Shown: positions 60,951-63,857 of the stretch, piece by piece
How the letters are laid out: each line of letters opens with the position of its first letter
How positions within the stretch are numbered: position 1 is the stretch's first letter
Assembly: GCA_900470445.1 (NCBI GenBank)
Contig: UCAU01000062.1
Location: 1-63,857, forward strand
Direction of reading: 5' to 3'
Source: Hyphomicrobiales bacterium
GTDB taxonomy: Bacteria > Pseudomonadota > Alphaproteobacteria > Rhizobiales > Devosiaceae
Length of the DNA: 63,857 nucleotides
Notes under the pieces: model-generated
What the model was told of the DNA's origin: nothing
Database searches by the model: none
Seen by the model: the letters and a program-made list of their open reading frames with translations, nothing else
Made by a program: the position numbers and the translations under genes

Positions 60951-63119
60951 TCACGGTTGCGTGGCGGCCTCGTCATCCAGCGGCGGCAGGATTTGCGGCC
61001 GGTCCACCGTCCGATAGGTGACGATCTGGGAGGGGCTGCGAATATCGCGCTCGGCCAGCATGCGCTTGACGGTTTCGCTATAGAGCCGGCCAATGCCCCA
61101 TTGCTTGCCGGCCATGGTCTTGATGCGCGCCCGCACTTTCATCGCCCCGCCGGTCAGCGACACCAGGCCCTGCAGATCCAGATCATCGATCACCATGTCG
61201 CGGTGTTCCGACTGCATGGCCACCACGAACGCATCGCGCAGCACCTGCTTGACCGCCTCGATATCGCTGTCATAGGCGACGTCGAATTCGGCGACATAGA
61301 AGGAATAGCCGCGCACCATATTGGAGACCTGATCCACCGAGGAGAACGGGATCAGATGCACCGTGCCGGTCATGTCGCGAATGGTCACCGAGCGGATGGT
61401 GAGCTTTTCGACCACGCCGGATTTGCCGGCGGCCTCCACCACATCGCCCTCGTTCATGACATTCTCGAACTGGATGAAAATGCCGGTAATGATGTCCTGC
61501 ACCAGCTTTTGCGCACCAAACCCGATGGCCAGACCAATCACCCCGGCCCCGGCCAGGAGCGGGGCGATGTTGACCCCGATCTGGGCAAGCGCCAGCATCA
61601 GCCCGAACACCACCAAAGCAATGGTGAAGGCATTCTTGAACAGGTTGAGCAGCGTCTTTTCGCGCGGCGTTGGCGCCTTGCCCACCGTGGTATTGAGCCG
61701 ATATTCCACCCAGGACGCGACCACGACATAAAGCACCACGCAGACCAGCACGATCAGCGCGGCCGACACGATCGAGCCGGCGATCTGCTGGCCCTGTTCG
61801 CTGCCGATCCAGCCCAGGAAATCGAACAGCGACCACGCCTGCAGAATGGCCGCCACCACCCCGGCAATCACTACCCAGCGAACCACCTGCATGACGCGGG
61901 GCACAAAGGCATGCAGCCGCGCTTCAAGCAGCGGCAGTCGCGCCTTGATATCCCCCGGCAGGCGCAGGCCGACGCCGACAAAGCGGCCGACAAAACCCAC
62001 AATCACCGCGCCGATGACGATGGCGATGAGCGACTGGATGGTGGCCGCGATCATGAAGGGCAGCGCCCGTTCGGGATTGGCAAACCAGACCACGAGCAAC
62101 GCAAGCAGATAGCCGATCGCCACCAGGTGCCAGAACTGGCCGACCAGCATGAACAACTGGCCCAGCCCATCCTTCTCGCGCTTTTGCGCCAGCTCATTGA
62201 GCCAGTGCCGCACATCGAGTTTGTTCTGCAAGACGATGATGATGCCGATGACCACAGCCGTCACCATGACCAAAGCCTGCACCGCACTCGCCGCGCCCAG
62301 CGACAGATTGGCGGCGATCACCGGCGAAACGAACATGAAGGTATAGCCGACCAGCGAAATGACCCGCGCCAGCCAGAATGACCAATAGGCCGCATTGCTG
62401 TCCGACACCGGCAGCAGGCGCAAAGCCGTGTGACGCGGCACCAGAATGGCCCGCACCACCAGCTTGCTCATTTCCACCACGAGGAAGGCATTGAGCAGCA
62501 GCGATTGGTTGATCCCCATTCGCCCCGCATTGCCGCCAATGACGCTGAGCGCCAGCACATAGCCAATTGCCCAGGCCAGCACCACCGAGCCGCCATCGAT
62601 GGCCGCGGCACCCACGGCACCCAGCAGCCGCACATACCAGGCGCGATTGGCGACGCGGCCGGCAATCATGCCCTGCAGCCACACCACCAGCAGCCGCAGC
62701 ACGAGGAAACTGCCGAACAAGCCGAGACCGACCAGCAATACGCCAACGGCGATGTCGCGCAACGCATTCAGATCGCCATTGGCGGCGCCACTAAAGCCCT
62801 GTTGCAGATCGGAAAACACTTGACCGACCGCCGCAAAAGTCGCCGACGCACCCTCCGCCACGCTGCGGGTATATTCGGCCAATTGCCGGGCAATGCTCAG
62901 ATCCGCTGGCGCCTCGGCCGGCACCGCCGGCTCGGCACTGGCCGATTGCTGCAACCGCTCGATCAGCGCCGCCCGGCTTTGATCATTCTCGATGATCTTG
63001 ATCAGCGTATCGATATCGGCATCGCTGGCACTGGCCGGCGCGGCAGCCGGCGCCGCCTGCTGAGCGAAGGCGGGCATGCCCAAGGCAAATAGGGCCACGA
63101 TGACGAGAATAAAGCGCAT
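60951..63119 (-). CDS. MscS-family mechanosensitive channel protein
   Basis: This 722-aa inner-membrane protein begins with a signal peptide and an Ala/Gln-rich periplasmic region (to about 130). About ten hydrophobic helices follow (140-510). The MscS pore and beta domain lie at about 490-690: LLAGAGVIGLAIGFGAQKLV, the pore helix, and FIQFENVMNEGDVVEAAG. Large MscS homologues of this kind release solutes on hypo-osmotic shock. It is read toward the transglycosylase gene with a gap of about 160 bp. Confidence 0.92.
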   Translation of the reverse strand: MRFILVIVALFALGMPAFAQQAAPAAAPASASDADIDTLIKIIENDQSRAALIERLQQSASAEPAVPAEAPADLSIARQLAEYTRSVAEGASATFAAVGQVFSDLQQGFSGAANGDLNALRDIAVGVLLVGLGLFGSFLVLRLLVVWLQGMIAGRVANRAWYVRLLGAVGAAAIDGGSVVLAWAIGYVLALSVIGGNAGRMGINQSLLLNAFLVVEMSKLVVRAILVPRHTALRLLPVSDSNAAYWSFWLARVISLVGYTFMFVSPVIAANLSLGAASAVQALVMVTAVVIGIIIVLQNKLDVRHWLNELAQKREKDGLGQLFMLVGQFWHLVAIGYLLALLVVWFANPERALPFMIAATIQSLIAIVIGAVIVGFVGRFVGVGLRLPGDIKARLPLLEARLHAFVPRVMQVVRWVVIAGVVAAILQAWSLFDFLGWIGSEQGQQIAGSIVSAALIVLVCVVLYVVVASWVEYRLNTTVGKAPTPREKTLLNLFKNAFTIALVVFGLMLALAQIGVNIAPLLAGAGVIGLAIGFGAQKLVQDIITGIFIQFENVMNEGDVVEAAGKSGVVEKLTIRSVTIRDMTGTVHLIPFSSVDQVSNMVRGYSFYVAEFDVAYDSDIEAVKQVLRDAFVVAMQSEHRDMVIDDLDLQGLVSLTGGAMKVRARIKTMAGKQWGIGRLYSETVKRMLAERDIRSPSQIVTYRTVDRPQILPPLDDEAATQP

Positions 63120-63246
63120 GGGGCAATAAGGTCCGATTGAAATTCAGGATCTGGGTCCAGCATGGCGCTGGTTGTCAGCCGGTCAAGCCTAGGCTGCGAA
63201 TAAGCCCAGATTTTGCTCTGGTGCGCGCTTTGAGGACGGCAATAGC

Positions 63247-63741
63247 TCAAATACTCCGCTGCAGACGCGTCACGGAATACCCCTCGACGACAATATCGTC
63301 GCCGACCCGGCTGAACCCCGCATCGCGATAAATGGCAATGAGCTTGGCCCGCGGCGCGCAGTCGAGCCGCAGATAGTGCCGGCCCGCCTGCCTGGCCTGA
63401 TCGGCGGCCCAATCAAGCATCAGCCGCGACAGCCCTAGGCCGGCGAATGGCCGCGCTATCGCCAGCTTGTGAATATAAAGCGCCTCACCGGCCGGATCCT
63501 CCGGCCAGAATATGTCGTCCCGGCCTTGTAGATACATAATGGCCGCGGCCGTCCCATCGGCCTCCAGCACCACGGCTTCCTCCGCCTCGATCCTGGCAAC
63601 GACACCGGACAGGCTGAAGCTTGAGGCCGACCACAGCTTGCCGGGTCCCGCCGTTTCCAGCCACAAGGCTACCGATTGCAAGATTTCCAGGATCGCGTCG
63701 GCATCGGCTTTTACAGCCTTGCGAATTTCCACATGCGGCAC
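63247..63741 (-). CDS. GNAT family N-acetyltransferase
   Basis: This 164-aa protein has the GNAT fold: VEIRKAVKADADAILEILQ at the N terminus, YIHKLAIARPFAGLGLSRLM as the acetyl-CoA-binding loop region (R-x-x-G-x-G/S variant), and LRLDCAPRAKLIAIYRDAGF near the end. The start is GTG at 63741. The substrate is unknown. The remaining 116 bp to the window end show no gene. Confidence 0.87.
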   Translation of the reverse strand: MPHVEIRKAVKADADAILEILQSVALWLETAGPGKLWSASSFSLSGVVARIEAEEAVVLEADGTAAAIMYLQGRDDIFWPEDPAGEALYIHKLAIARPFAGLGLSRLMLDWAADQARQAGRHYLRLDCAPRAKLIAIYRDAGFSRVGDDIVVEGYSVTRLQRSI

Positions 63742-63857
63742 GGGGCATCCTTTGGTGTCTCGACAATGCCCAGGCGAGCGGCCTTTGATGGCTGCATTCC
63801 CCGGTGGTTTCCCACCTTGATCGCCAGTAGCGCAGCTTCTGCATTATGGCTGCGGCT

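Noticed and set aside
60939..62381. 480-codon plus-strand frame opposite the MscS-like gene
   Set aside because: The His/Asp-rich translation is the usual antisense product of a membrane-protein gene; the minus strand shows clear MscS motifs.

Overview
The window looks like chromosomal DNA of a free-living, carbohydrate-scavenging alphaproteobacterium of the Hyphomicrobiales, plausibly Devosia or a close relative. The grounds are the GC-rich sequence, two perfect CtrA-type boxes (TTAA-N7-TTAA), the bfd-bfr pair, rhizobial-type palindromic intergenic repeats, and several twin-arginine ABC binding proteins. The genus is inference. No phage, insertion sequence, CRISPR array or rRNA is visible.

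Region 1 (about 570-7190) is a sugar-acid catabolic locus: an FMN-dependent 2-hydroxyacid (lactate) dehydrogenase, an SMP-30 lactonase, a methyltransferase, a UxaA-family dehydratase, a GntR/FCD repressor, a FucU-like mutarotase and a fumarylacetoacetate-hydrolase-family enzyme. The same 12-bp palindrome, CTAACATGTTAG, lies upstream of the lactate dehydrogenase operon and in the dehydratase/gntR intergenic region, tying both arms into one regulon. The set fits a non-phosphorylating L-fucose (6-deoxysugar) route ending in pyruvate plus L-lactate, with LldD consuming the lactate.

Region 2 (7190-14910) is mostly housekeeping: RidA, DedA, GNAT, an LprI/DUF3298-like exported protein, a serine dehydratase, ManC and a second FCD-type GntR regulator. 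Region 3 (14996-22980) is a complete potassium-uptake operon with an extra 27-aa membrane ORF in front of kdpF, then kdpF-A-B-C-D-E, and a tandem repeat suited to KdpE binding. An AraC-regulator remnant lies just beyond it.

Region 4 (23256-44626) is a catabolic island. It has IclR and LacI regulators, a five-gene operon (binding protein, an unusual 859-aa glycosidase-like protein, two Dpp-type permeases, a fused double ATPase), a divergent 728-aa GH42/GHL6-like glycosidase, and a second operon (Ldh-family oxidoreductase, iron alcohol dehydrogenase, aldehyde dehydrogenase, enolase-superfamily dehydratase, second binding protein) divergent from a GntR regulator. Neither glycosidase has a visible signal peptide, so imported glycosides are probably cleaved in the cytoplasm. 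The substrate cannot be named from sequence; this is the best candidate for an undescribed system.

Region 5 (44802-54030) holds an MFS exporter and a LacI-controlled sugar ABC importer split into two divergent operons: dehydrogenase-hydrolase-ATPase on the minus strand and permease-permease-binding protein on the plus strand. Identical 16-bp operators sit on promoters on both sides of lacI. Region 6 (54095-63857) is core genome: initiator tRNA-fMet, a Tas-like aldo/keto reductase, a DUF599 protein, bfd-bfr, a VOC protein, a DUF925 nucleotidyltransferase, an alpha/beta hydrolase, an MltB-type lytic transglycosylase, an MscS-family channel and a GNAT protein. CtrA boxes precede the hydrolase and the transglycosylase.
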